Origin: an uncultured Planctomycetota bacterium
GTDB taxonomy: Bacteria; Planctomycetota; SZUA-567; JAFGNG01
Reading direction: 5' to 3'
DNA length: 15,099 nucleotides
NCBI GenBank assembly: GCA_947311175.1
Contig: CAMZKK010000215.1
Span: 1 to 15,099 of the forward strand
The notes under the pieces were generated by a model. That model had not been told where the DNA came from, did not search any database, and was given only the letters and a program-made list of their open reading frames with translations. Positions 1 through 6,858 of this stretch are shown piece after piece (position 1 is the stretch's first letter; every line of letters starts with the position of its first letter). The position numbers and the translations under genes are program-made.

Positions 1-141
1 AACCCGACGAAGAGCAACAGTAACCATCTCTGTTTCTGAAGAAGATAATGCTTCAGCCATCACCTCGGGACTAGAAAACTTACCGGTGCCAACAAACAGC
101 CGTGACGAAAATTCTTTACCGGCAATTACTAATTTATCCAC
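1..141 (-). CDS. thiG: Thiazole synthase ThiG, N-terminal part (runs off window start)
   Basis: This is the first 47 codons of a minus-strand gene, open to the window edge. It would form the thiazole phosphate ring of thiamine in the cytoplasm, using deoxyxylulose phosphate, dehydroglycine and the sulfur carried by ThiS-thiocarboxylate. The translation starts M-DKLVIAGKEFSSRLFVGTG, the characteristic N-terminal strand of ThiG, followed by a segment like the family's tolerated variable stretch and ending TVALRRV, which matches the family's AxRR-type motif. The start is GTG at 141-139. It lies one base after the thiS stop, and its ribosome site GGAGG is made of the last thiS codons. An overlapping ATG at 143-141 is out of frame and hits a stop after four codons. 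The catalytic Lys lies outside the window. Identification rests on this N-terminal motif and on thiS directly upstream. Confidence 0.88.
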   Translation of the reverse strand, partial: MDKLVIAGKEFSSRLFVGTGKFSSPEVMAEALSSSETEMVTVALRRV

Positions 142-142
142 A

Positions 143-355
143 TCAACCTCCACCTACAAATTGGACTAATTCAATCTTACTTTCTGGCTTTAACTCAAAT
201 GTCTCAAACTCGGTATTTTGCACAACCACCCCATCAACATCTGCAATCAGACCTTCTGGGATTAAATCGATTTTTTTAACCAAATCTAAAAGCGTAGCAG
301 GAAAATCCTCAACAGAAAATTCCTTTACTTCTCCATTTACAATAATCCGTTCCAT
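143..355 (-). CDS. thiS: Sulfur carrier protein ThiS
   Basis: A 70-residue ubiquitin-fold sulfur carrier for thiamine thiazole synthesis. Its C-terminal glycine is adenylated by ThiF and converted to a thiocarboxylate that gives sulfur to ThiG. The sequence shows the expected small beta-grasp layout: MERIIVNGEVKEF at the start, a helix around LLDLVKK, an IADVDGVVV strand, and the obligatory C-terminus VQFVGGG, close to the FVGGG ending I know from Bacillus ThiS. Start ATG at 355-353 has a GAGG ribosome site a few bases upstream. The stop is TGA (145-143), the only TGA stop among genes with visible ends here. Because nothing may follow the diglycine, it shows that UGA terminates normally in this organism. 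Length is typical for the family. thiG follows immediately. Confidence 0.9.
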   Translation of the reverse strand: MERIIVNGEVKEFSVEDFPATLLDLVKKIDLIPEGLIADVDGVVVQNTEFETFELKPESKIELVQFVGGG

Positions 356-386
356 GCTTAAACCTCACGAAAATATTTAGAAAGCT

Positions 387-413
387 ATTATACTATTTAC
401 ATTTAATACTCAA
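387..413 (-). promoter_or_regulatory. Candidate sigma-70 promoter for thiS-thiG
   Basis: On the minus strand a perfect -10 TATAAT lies at 392-387. Upstream is TTGAGT at 413-408, a fair -35, separated by 15 bp, which is short of the usual 17. Transcription would begin near 380, about 25 bases before the thiS start codon. No TPP riboswitch fits in so short a leader, so thiamine control, if any, would act elsewhere. Confidence 0.5.
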
Positions 414-425
414 GGTAATTTTAGA

Positions 426-549
426 AAAATGAACACACAGAGAAGCATTATGTGTCCACTCGGAATAAGGATGAGTAACACGAAAGGGGATTTGTATATC
501 CCTCGGAATAAGGATGAGGGACACGCAAAGAGGCTTTGCATGTCCCTCG
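426..549 (+). repeat. Tandem palindromic repeat cluster 1 (about 43-nt units)
   Basis: Three head-to-tail units fill most of the divergent intergenic space between thiS and the sensor gene. Units 461-503 (43 nt) and 504-547 (44 nt) both begin CGGAATAAGGATGAG. A more diverged partial unit occupies about 426-460. The last unit folds into a strong hairpin: GAGGGACA (516-523) pairs with TGTCCCTC (541-548) and GCAAAG (525-530) pairs with CTTTGC (534-539), with a C/A mismatch between the stems and a 3-nt loop. The AATAAGGAT linker between hairpins is conserved. The same unit appears in reverse orientation at 3085-3208. No gene, transposase or direct target duplication is visible. The hairpin at 516-548 is followed by GTTTCTTT and could also stop plus-strand transcripts. 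Confidence 0.8.
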
Positions 550-560
550 TTTCTTTAAAC

Positions 561-589
561 TTGACTTTGATTGCTGATAAAGATATGAT
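561..589 (+). promoter_or_regulatory. Sigma-70-type promoter for the sensor gene, with overlapping inverted repeat
   Basis: TTGACT (561-566) and TATGAT (584-589) are separated by exactly 17 bp, giving a start point near 596 and a leader of about 30 bases before the GTG at 627. The inverted repeat ATGATA-AAA-TATCAT (585-599) covers the -10 box and the start point, a common position for a repressor site, though AT-rich DNA also gives such palindromes by chance. The promoter lies just downstream of repeat cluster 1. Confidence 0.6.
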
Positions 590-626
590 AAAATATCATT
601 TATTTCATTAATTCAAAAGGCATAAA

Positions 627-1763
627 GTGACTACCGGAAAGATATTAATAGTCGAAGACAGCAATGACGAATCTTTGGTATTTGAAAAAATACTCACGGC
701 TGAAAATTACACGGTTACAGTAGTCAATAGTGTAGAAGATGCCCAATCTTTGATTTCAGAAGAAGATGTCGATATATTATTGCTTGATCTTCGTTTAAGA
801 GATAATGACGGAATGTGCCTACTTGAGTGGATTCAGAAAAACAAAAACATTTCTACACCGGCAACAATCGTGATGACCGCCTTTGGTGAACACAAAGATC
901 ACATCGCCGCAATTGAACAAGGTGCGATTGATGTTCTTAGAAAACCAATTGACATTGCAGAACTAAAGGCAAAGATTGCTATACATATACAAATCATTAA
1001 TCTTAGAAAAACCTTATCAAAAAAAAATACCGAATTAAAGGAAACCAAGAAAAAACTTGAGCAAGTGATAAATCTTAGAAAACAATTTTTAACCCTAATC
1101 ACTCACGACCTCAGAACCCCAATCACTACCATTAAATTGGCGGCAGAAGTCCTAAGAGAAAAAATCAGCGACAACTGCTCTGAGATTGACAAAAAGGTAT
1201 CAAGTTTACTCAATATGTTGCTTCGTAATGTCGTTCGAGTAGAATCTAATTTCAATGAGATTATGGTTATTGCCAATGTTGAAGTAGGCGATCTCAAGCT
1301 AATTTATTCAAAGATTGATATAAATTCAATATTAACAGATGCCGTCAATATCTGTAATCCTGAGATAATCAATAAAGAAATAAATATAACTTACAAATTA
1401 GACAACATCCCAAAGATTTATGGTGATGAGTGCAAAATAAAACAGATGGTAATTAATATGATAACCACTGCAATGAGCAGAATGGATATATCGGATAAAA
1501 TTATTGTTACGACCAAAAAGAGTGGCAACAATATTAAAATCACAATAACCGACACCGGTCCTTTTCTTGATGAAAAATATGTAAAAACAATGCTTCATGG
1601 TATTCATACTAACCTACCAACATCTCAAACCAGGGTTGGATTTTATACTGCAAATCAAATAGCTAATTCTCATAACGGCAGCTTTACAGTAACAAGTGAT
1701 TTAGAAAAGGGAACCAGTCAAATTGCGACTATCCCGATACTAAAAGAACCTATTAAAAAATAA
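627..1763 (+). CDS. Hybrid response regulator / histidine-kinase-like protein
   Basis: A cytoplasmic 378-residue two-component protein with no membrane segment. Residues 5-120 are a receiver domain: acidic pair E10-D11, phospho-acceptor D54 in DILLLDLRL, T84 and K106 in the LRKP motif. A short coiled coil (about 125-150) leads to a HisKA-type dimerisation helix with the phospho-acceptor H160 in HDLRTP. Residues about 225-372 resemble an ATP-binding domain, but its motifs are poor. The N-box reads NMITTA where NLLxNA is expected, so the Mg-binding Asn is T281. The G1 box reads DTGPF (309-313) instead of DxGxG, and the G2 region RVGFYTA lacks the usual GxGL. It may be catalytically weak, or a phosphotransfer or allosteric partner. 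Start is GTG with AAAAGG six bases upstream; an ATG start is not available nearby. The next gene begins 22 bp after its stop, so it is likely cotranscribed with homoserine dehydrogenase. Partners are unknown. Confidence 0.82.
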   Translation: MTTGKILIVEDSNDESLVFEKILTAENYTVTVVNSVEDAQSLISEEDVDILLLDLRLRDNDGMCLLEWIQKNKNISTPATIVMTAFGEHKDHIAAIEQGAIDVLRKPIDIAELKAKIAIHIQIINLRKTLSKKNTELKETKKKLEQVINLRKQFLTLITHDLRTPITTIKLAAEVLREKISDNCSEIDKKVSSLLNMLLRNVVRVESNFNEIMVIANVEVGDLKLIYSKIDINSILTDAVNICNPEIINKEINITYKLDNIPKIYGDECKIKQMVINMITTAMSRMDISDKIIVTTKKSGNNIKITITDTGPFLDEKYVKTMLHGIHTNLPTSQTRVGFYTANQIANSHNGSFTVTSDLEKGTSQIATIPILKEPIKK

Positions 1764-1785
1764 TTATTCAATACAGGAGAAATAT

Positions 1786-3078
1786 ATGAACAAGAAAACA
1801 CTTGGCATCGGACTAATCGGAGCAGGAACTGTTGGTGGTGGAGTAATAAAAATATTAGAAAACAAAGCGGAACTTCTTTTTAAACGCTCAGGTTTTAATC
1901 TCGAAATAGTAAAAGCTGCCGATTTAGATACCGACAAATTAATTTCACTAGGCATCGACAAAACTAAGGCTACAAACTCTGCCGATGAGGTTATAAATGA
2001 TAAAGATGTTGATGTTATTATTGAACTTGTTGGAGGAACCGGTATTGCCTACGAAATTGTAGAAAAGGCGTTAAATGCCGGCAAACATATCGTAACCGCA
2101 AACAAGGCACTGCTTGCCGAAAGAGGTGAAAAATTATTTACCCTTGCAGAAAAAAATGAAGTTGCAATTGCCTTTGAAGCAGCGGTTGCGGGGGCAATTC
2201 CCATCATCAAAGCAATCAGAGATGGACTGTCTGCCGATACCTTACAATGCCTACTTGGCATCGTAAATGGAACTTGCAACTACATCCTAACAGAGATGAT
2301 TAGCTCTGGGAAAAGTTATGCCGATGCCCTAAAAGATGCACAGAGTCTCGGTTTTGCAGAGGCAGACCCGACCTTTGATGTAGAAGGTAATGATTCGGCT
2401 CACAAGTTGACTCTGCTTTCACAGCTAGGCTTTGGAACATCACCGGATTTTACAAAAATAAATATCGAAGGAATTAGCAATCTATCATTAGAAGATGTGG
2501 CAAGTGCGGCAAAACTTGGATACAAGGTAAAATTATTGGCTGTTGCAAGACCAATCAACAATCAATTATTTCTTTCTGTTCATCCCGCACTATTAAAAGA
2601 AAATCATCCGCTTGCTAATGTTATGGGAAGTATGAATGCAATCTCTCTCTTTGCTGACAATGCTCAAGAATCAATGTTTTACGGTAGAGGAGCTGGAGAA
2701 ATGCCAACAGCCAGTGCAGTGGTGGCAGATATTGTCGAAATAGCCCGCTCAGGCAGTTCAGATAAAATCAAAAGCAAATGGATTCCAGATGCAGAAAACA
2801 CCTACGACATTGCACCAATGAATGATTACCATTGTCGTTTTTTCGTTAGATTTACCGTTAGTGACGGTTTTGGAATTCTTGGCAAGATTGCTTCCATCCT
2901 TGGCGAAAAACACGTAAGCATAAAATCTGTAGAACAAAACGAAGCAAACGAGGCAAGAGTGCCAATTGTCATTCTTACTCAAGTAGCAAAAGAAGGAAAT
3001 CTAAGAGAAGCGGTAAAAGAAATAGAGGCATTAGACTTCAATTTAGAACCGGCTGGAATTCTTAGAATTGAAGAATAA
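1786..3078 (+). CDS. hom: Homoserine dehydrogenase with ACT domain
   Basis: It reduces aspartate semialdehyde to homoserine with NAD(P)H in the cytoplasm, the branch point to threonine, methionine and isoleucine. The 430-residue length is normal for the monofunctional bacterial enzyme. The Rossmann motif GIGLIGAGTVGGGV is at 7-20, the substrate/cofactor loop TANKALLA at about 104-111, and the family signature GFAEADPTFDVEGNDSAHK at about 189-207, with the conserved acid and lysine residues present. Residues about 351-430 form an ACT domain (RFFVRFTVSDGFGILGKIASIL), the usual site of feedback control, often by threonine. Start ATG has AGGAG about six bases upstream. There is no aspartokinase fusion. 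The repeat cluster at 3085-3208 follows at once, and the next gene is a likely homoserine kinase, giving consecutive pathway steps. Confidence 0.96.
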   Translation: MNKKTLGIGLIGAGTVGGGVIKILENKAELLFKRSGFNLEIVKAADLDTDKLISLGIDKTKATNSADEVINDKDVDVIIELVGGTGIAYEIVEKALNAGKHIVTANKALLAERGEKLFTLAEKNEVAIAFEAAVAGAIPIIKAIRDGLSADTLQCLLGIVNGTCNYILTEMISSGKSYADALKDAQSLGFAEADPTFDVEGNDSAHKLTLLSQLGFGTSPDFTKINIEGISNLSLEDVASAAKLGYKVKLLAVARPINNQLFLSVHPALLKENHPLANVMGSMNAISLFADNAQESMFYGRGAGEMPTASAVVADIVEIARSGSSDKIKSKWIPDAENTYDIAPMNDYHCRFFVRFTVSDGFGILGKIASILGEKHVSIKSVEQNEANEARVPIVILTQVAKEGNLREAVKEIEALDFNLEPAGILRIEE

Positions 3079-3084
3079 ACAAAA

Positions 3085-3208
3085 CGAGGGAAAGGCAAAT
3101 TTTCCTTGCCTGTCCCTCATCCTTATTCGGGGGAAAGATAAAGCATCCTTGCCTGTCCCTCATCCTTATTCGAGGGAAAGATAAAGCATCTTTGCCTGTC
3201 CCTCATCT
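3085..3208 (-). repeat. Tandem palindromic repeat cluster 2 (43-nt units), inverted relative to cluster 1
   Basis: Units lie at 3085-3127 and 3128-3170 (43 nt each) with a third, slightly shortened copy at 3171-3208. Read on the minus strand each carries AATAAGGATGAGGGACAGGC, matching AATAAGGATGAGGGACACGC in cluster 1, so the two clusters are in opposite orientation. Each unit can fold: GAGGGA pairs with TCCCTC, with an inner GGCAA/TTGCC stem in the first unit. Units 2 and 3 are nearly identical to each other. The cluster fills almost the whole gap between hom and the kinase gene. On the plus strand the hairpins lack a following T-run, so a simple terminator role is not supported; read through, they could still slow polymerase or protect mRNA ends. 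Confidence 0.85.
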
Positions 3209-3231
3209 TAACTTACTTTAGAGATTTGATA

Positions 3232-4422
3232 ATGACAAAAACAAAATACGCGGTAATAATTATTGATGGAGCTGCCGATCACCCCTGTCCTGAAATTGAT
3301 GGCAAGACACCATTAGAGGTTGCACAAACCCCTGCCCTCAAGGAAATGGCTCATGATGGAACAGTCTTGTCTGCTCGAACCGTTCCCGATGGTTTTTCTC
3401 CGGGGTCAGATGTTGCGAACCTATCTGTCTTTGGTTATGACCCCAAAAAATATTATACCGGTCGAGCACCCTTAGAGGCAGCATCAATCGGAATTACTTT
3501 AGATAACAGCGAGGCAGTATATCGAGCAAACACAGTTACTATCACTGACGGAATAATGAAAGATTATGCCGGCGGTCATATCTCAACTGAAGAAGCGGAA
3601 AAAATAATTTCATTCCTCGATAAAAATCTTGAGATTGACGGGGTTAAACTTCACCTTGGCACCCAGTATCGACACGCTTGCGTAATTAAAAATGCAGCAG
3701 AACATATTGGCAACGCAACCCCTCCCCACGATATTTTAGACCAACCGATTGATAAATATATGCCCAAAGGCGGGGTAGCACTGAAGATAATGGAAATAAT
3801 GGAAAAGACCAACTCTCTCTTGCGTGATTTTTCTACCAACAAAATCAGGCTTGCAAATGGAAAACTTCCAATCACTCAACTCTGGCTTTGGGGTGGAGGA
3901 ATTATGCCTCAACTTCCGTCATTCAATGAAAAATATGGAATTGAAGGAGGTCTAATAAGTGCGGTTGACCTTTTAAAAGGGATTGCAACCCTTGCAAAAC
4001 TTGAAGTTATTGAGGTAGAGGGAGCAACCGGATTTTATGATACAAATTATCAAGGAAAATGTAAGGCAGCTTTAAAATGCCTTGAGACAAATGATTTTGT
4101 TGCCATTCACATTGAGGCACCGGACGAAGCGGGACACAATGCAAACCTTAATGAAAAAATCAAGGCTCTCGAAAATATTGATAGATTCATCACCGCACCA
4201 ATCTTAGAAAAAGCAAAAAAAGACAATGATTTGCGAATTATGATAATGCCTGATCACCCAACCCCAATAGAGCTAAGAACCCATACCTCTACTCCAGTCC
4301 CAGCCTGCATTTGGGGAAAAGGCATAAAGACCAATGAAATAAATGTCTTTAGTGAAAATGCAATCAAAGGGGAAAGAGAAACCATTGGTCACACCCTGTT
4401 GGATTTATTAATAAAAACATAA
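3232..4422 (+). CDS. ApgM-family alkaline-phosphatase-fold enzyme, probable alternative homoserine kinase
   Basis: A 396-residue member of the alkaline-phosphatase superfamily related to archaeal-type phosphoglycerate mutase. Metal and nucleophile positions are intact: D12 in IIDGAAD, S59 in SPGSDVANLSVFGYDP, the His/Asp clusters EAPDEAGHN (about 296-304) and PDHPTP (340-345). Segments such as GGHISTEEAE and VIEVEGATGFYDTNYQGK match, from memory, the subfamily proposed as homoserine kinase in Bacteroides and Deltaproteobacteria rather than plain ApgM. Position directly after homoserine dehydrogenase supports homoserine plus ATP to O-phosphohomoserine, the step before threonine synthase. Start ATG at 3232 is preferred. 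A TTG at 3226 gives only two more residues and sits too close to the only purine stretch, AGAG at 3219-3222; the ribosome site is weak either way. If the subfamily assignment is wrong, it would be a 2,3-bisphosphoglycerate-independent phosphoglycerate mutase. Confidence 0.87.
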   Translation: MTKTKYAVIIIDGAADHPCPEIDGKTPLEVAQTPALKEMAHDGTVLSARTVPDGFSPGSDVANLSVFGYDPKKYYTGRAPLEAASIGITLDNSEAVYRANTVTITDGIMKDYAGGHISTEEAEKIISFLDKNLEIDGVKLHLGTQYRHACVIKNAAEHIGNATPPHDILDQPIDKYMPKGGVALKIMEIMEKTNSLLRDFSTNKIRLANGKLPITQLWLWGGGIMPQLPSFNEKYGIEGGLISAVDLLKGIATLAKLEVIEVEGATGFYDTNYQGKCKAALKCLETNDFVAIHIEAPDEAGHNANLNEKIKALENIDRFITAPILEKAKKDNDLRIMIMPDHPTPIELRTHTSTPVPACIWGKGIKTNEINVFSENAIKGERETIGHTLLDLLIKT

Positions 4423-4465
4423 GAATTCACCATAAATTTGTTTTTTTAATTATGGCAGGAGTAAA

Positions 4466-6553
4466 ATGAACAATCATATCAATCCACAGGAAAAAATTGA
4501 TTGTAACGAAAACCCAATATTAAAACAATATTGGGTTTTACTCATACCTCCATTTATAATTTGTATATTATTGATACTGCCATTATTTAACGGACAATAT
4601 CGAACCGGTTCCGACATAGAAGCGTCATGCCTACCAATGCGAGCATTTTATGCAGAATCACTTGCCAACAACGAAATGATTCTTTGGGATCCACATATCT
4701 ACGGTGGATTCCCATTACTAGCAGAAGGTGAAGTGGGAGCGTGTCATCCTTTTCATATTTTCCTATACAAAACATTTTCCCTAATAACGGCATTTCACAT
4801 TGAGCTTTTCTCTGTCTATATTTTTGCTTTTATCGGGACTTTTTTATTTTTAAAATACTTAAAATGGCCGATTTATAATTCTTTATTTGGGGCATCATTT
4901 TTCACATTTTCTCCATTTATGTTATCCCATTATGCCCACGTGCAAATGATAGCTGTCTTTGCTCATACACCATGGATACTACATACTGTTTTTCGATTAA
5001 CTCAATCAGGAATAATGTCAACAAAGCAGAAAGTTAAAATATTAATTCAATTATCTCTATTGATTGCATCGCAAGTATTATTGGCATATCCACCTGCAGT
5101 TTGGTTAAGTGCAATCGTATGGGTAACGGCACTCTTAATTTGGTCGTGGCGAGCATCAACCAAAATGCGTAGTTTGAGAATTACTGCCATTTCAATCACT
5201 TTAGCGACAATGTTAAGTGCACCACAATTATTTGTTACTGCTGATTTTTACATAGAAAGCCTTCGGCATTCTGTAGATAATAATTTTCTAAATATGTGGT
5301 CGGTTCACCCATGGAATTTTTTGCAATTTATCGCACCTTATATGTTAAAGAGTTATACCTACTATGATCCATTGATTAACAGTAACAGTCGAATGGAATT
5401 TTCAATTTACCCGGGGATTGGGATTTTAATCCTTGCACTTTGGGCAATGACTTCAATATCACGACAACCGCCAGCAAAGGCCACTACAATAAAGGTTCTC
5501 AGTTTTGGTTGTTTGTTCGCAATACTATTAATGCTTGGAAGATATATTGGATTAACCACATTTTTTAAATATATTCCTATCTTGCGTGCCTTCAGAGCCC
5601 CTACTCGATATATTTCAATATTTCTTATATGCATTAATGGATTGGCCTGTTTTGGGATATTTGAACTTTTTAGTAAAAGACTATCTCGCAAACAAATCAT
5701 AATTCCCCTTGGGTTATTGATTCTAAGTTTATTGATTCATCTATTTGCATTCTTTGAAATAATTATTCCCAATCACGCCACCGAAAATATGCTTTTGCTC
5801 TCAATAGGTATTATCGGTTCTATTTGTATTGTTGCCATACTTTCCATTAACGGTAATAAAAAATGGAGTATTATATTGCTACTCTTAAGCCTCATTGATG
5901 TAGGTTTATATTCTTTTGCCGCAGGTCCCGGTAATTTGCAATTAAAAAAGATTTCAGCCTTAACAAAAATTATCGAAGGACGAAAGCATACTAACAAAAC
6001 GTATCGAGTTCTGGGATATTGGAGTTGGCAAGTAATGGCTGGTGAATATAATGCATGGGGGTATACTTCACTCGAACCTAATATGAAGATGGGATTTACC
6101 AAAAAGAAATTTTTTGAATTACTTGCGGTTAGGAAAATTAAGAAAAGAAATGGAGTTATTTATAATGTTAAAAATCCAACCCCGAGGATTCGTTTAGAAA
6201 ACCCCTATAATGGCAATATTAAAATAATAACAGATGCGCCGCAAAGATTGAACATTAGTGTATATTCAACGCTACCTCAACGTCTCATAATTGCCGATAG
6301 ATGGGATAAAAATTGGAGATGTTCAATCAATGGCAATCCTATACCCATAGAAAAGTATTATGATATAACACGTGCAGTTAATATCCCTACAGGAGAAAGC
6401 AATATAATTTTCACCTATCTGCCTATAGCATATTTTTATGGAAAAATTATATCTACAATAGGCTTAGTTATAATATCTCTACTATCTTATTTATTTATAA
6501 TTCGAAGCGAGGTTGAAGAAACAACAATAAAAAAGAAGATTAATTATAAATAA
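4466..6553 (+). CDS. YfhO-family polytopic membrane protein (GT-C-like)
   Basis: A 695-residue integral membrane protein. After a short charged N-terminus comes a first membrane helix (about 22-41), then an extracytoplasmic loop with D50 and the signature WDPHIYGGFPLLAEGEVGAC (74-93), typical of YfhO and other GT-C glycosyltransferase-fold proteins, whose acidic loop residue is often catalytic. About ten further hydrophobic helices follow to about residue 490. A soluble beta-rich segment (about 500-650) contains PTPRIRL and RWDKNWRCSINGNPIPIEK, the C-terminal hallmark of YfhO. A final helix lies near 655-678 and a basic cytoplasmic tail ends the protein. It is shorter than many YfhO proteins, which exceed 800 residues. 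YfhO of Gram-positives glycosylates lipoteichoic acid from a lipid-linked sugar; the acceptor here is unknown. AGGAG lies upstream of the ATG, 43 bp after the kinase gene. Confidence 0.8.
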   Translation: MNNHINPQEKIDCNENPILKQYWVLLIPPFIICILLILPLFNGQYRTGSDIEASCLPMRAFYAESLANNEMILWDPHIYGGFPLLAEGEVGACHPFHIFLYKTFSLITAFHIELFSVYIFAFIGTFLFLKYLKWPIYNSLFGASFFTFSPFMLSHYAHVQMIAVFAHTPWILHTVFRLTQSGIMSTKQKVKILIQLSLLIASQVLLAYPPAVWLSAIVWVTALLIWSWRASTKMRSLRITAISITLATMLSAPQLFVTADFYIESLRHSVDNNFLNMWSVHPWNFLQFIAPYMLKSYTYYDPLINSNSRMEFSIYPGIGILILALWAMTSISRQPPAKATTIKVLSFGCLFAILLMLGRYIGLTTFFKYIPILRAFRAPTRYISIFLICINGLACFGIFELFSKRLSRKQIIIPLGLLILSLLIHLFAFFEIIIPNHATENMLLLSIGIIGSICIVAILSINGNKKWSIILLLLSLIDVGLYSFAAGPGNLQLKKISALTKIIEGRKHTNKTYRVLGYWSWQVMAGEYNAWGYTSLEPNMKMGFTKKKFFELLAVRKIKKRNGVIYNVKNPTPRIRLENPYNGNIKIITDAPQRLNISVYSTLPQRLIIADRWDKNWRCSINGNPIPIEKYYDITRAVNIPTGESNIIFTYLPIAYFYGKIISTIGLVIISLLSYLFIIRSEVEETTIKKKINYK

Positions 6554-6831
6554 ATATTGACATCATCACGTATAAATATCTAATTGACTCAACTAACTTT
6601 TAAAAGAGGAAATATTTCAAATTAATGGTAAAAAATTTTAAGCGCTAAATAATAATATAATACCCGGACTCATATCTCATAATAGCCCATCATACATAAG
6701 CACTTAAAAATATTACCTGAAACAAAAATATTTCTCAGGCAATGTTTGGTAATTACCGTACTGGTAATATTGTTGTGTTGATGTAAATGACAACTGGGCT
6801 TATTTCGAGCAAAAATCATCAAAAAACTTAA
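6554..6831. other. Non-coding leader region with competing inverted repeats
   Basis: This AT-rich stretch between the YfhO gene and the transport operon holds no credible gene. Its 3' half carries related inverted repeats. AATATTACC (6709-6717) can pair with GGTAATATT (6763-6771). Between them is the perfect palindrome GGTAATTACC (6748-6757), and ATTACC (6752-6757) can instead pair with GGTAAT (6763-6768) around a GTACT loop. CCTGA (6716-6720) also pairs with TCAGG (6735-6739). These folds exclude one another, as in operators in tandem or an attenuator, but I recognise no named riboswitch and there is no clear terminator T-run. Confidence 0.5.
6557..6584 (+). promoter_or_regulatory. Candidate promoter for the transport/SPFH operon
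   Basis: A consensus -35 TTGACA (6557-6562) is followed after 16 bp by TCTAAT (6579-6584), one base from the ideal -10. It begins just after the YfhO stop codon and would give a leader of about 270 bases before the permease start at 6859, including the inverted repeats near 6709-6771. Another TATAAT at 6656-6661 has no matching -35. AT-rich sequence yields such boxes by chance, so this is tentative. Confidence 0.35.
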
Positions 6832-6858
6832 ATGTTTCTATCTTTTTTAGGAATTATT

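Noticed and set aside
102..380. Plus-strand 92-codon open frame opposite thiS
   Set aside because: It is antisense to thiS and the thiG start, has a Ser/Thr/Pro-rich composition typical of a shadow frame, and resembles nothing known to me.
426..549. CRISPR array
   Set aside because: The units are contiguous palindromic repeats with no unique spacers, and no cas genes are present.
429..611. Plus-strand 60-codon open frame over the repeat cluster
   Set aside because: It is built from the 43-nt repeat units, has no ribosome site, and overlaps the promoter of the sensor gene.
4430..4455. Terminator between the kinase and YfhO genes
   Set aside because: CCATAA/TTATGG form only a 6-bp AT-rich stem with the T-run inside the loop, not after it; it runs into the YfhO ribosome site.
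6832..6858. Upstream ATG for the ABC-2 permease
   Set aside because: No ribosome site precedes 6832, whereas AGGA is six bases before the ATG at 6859, and the protein then begins with the usual family N-terminus.
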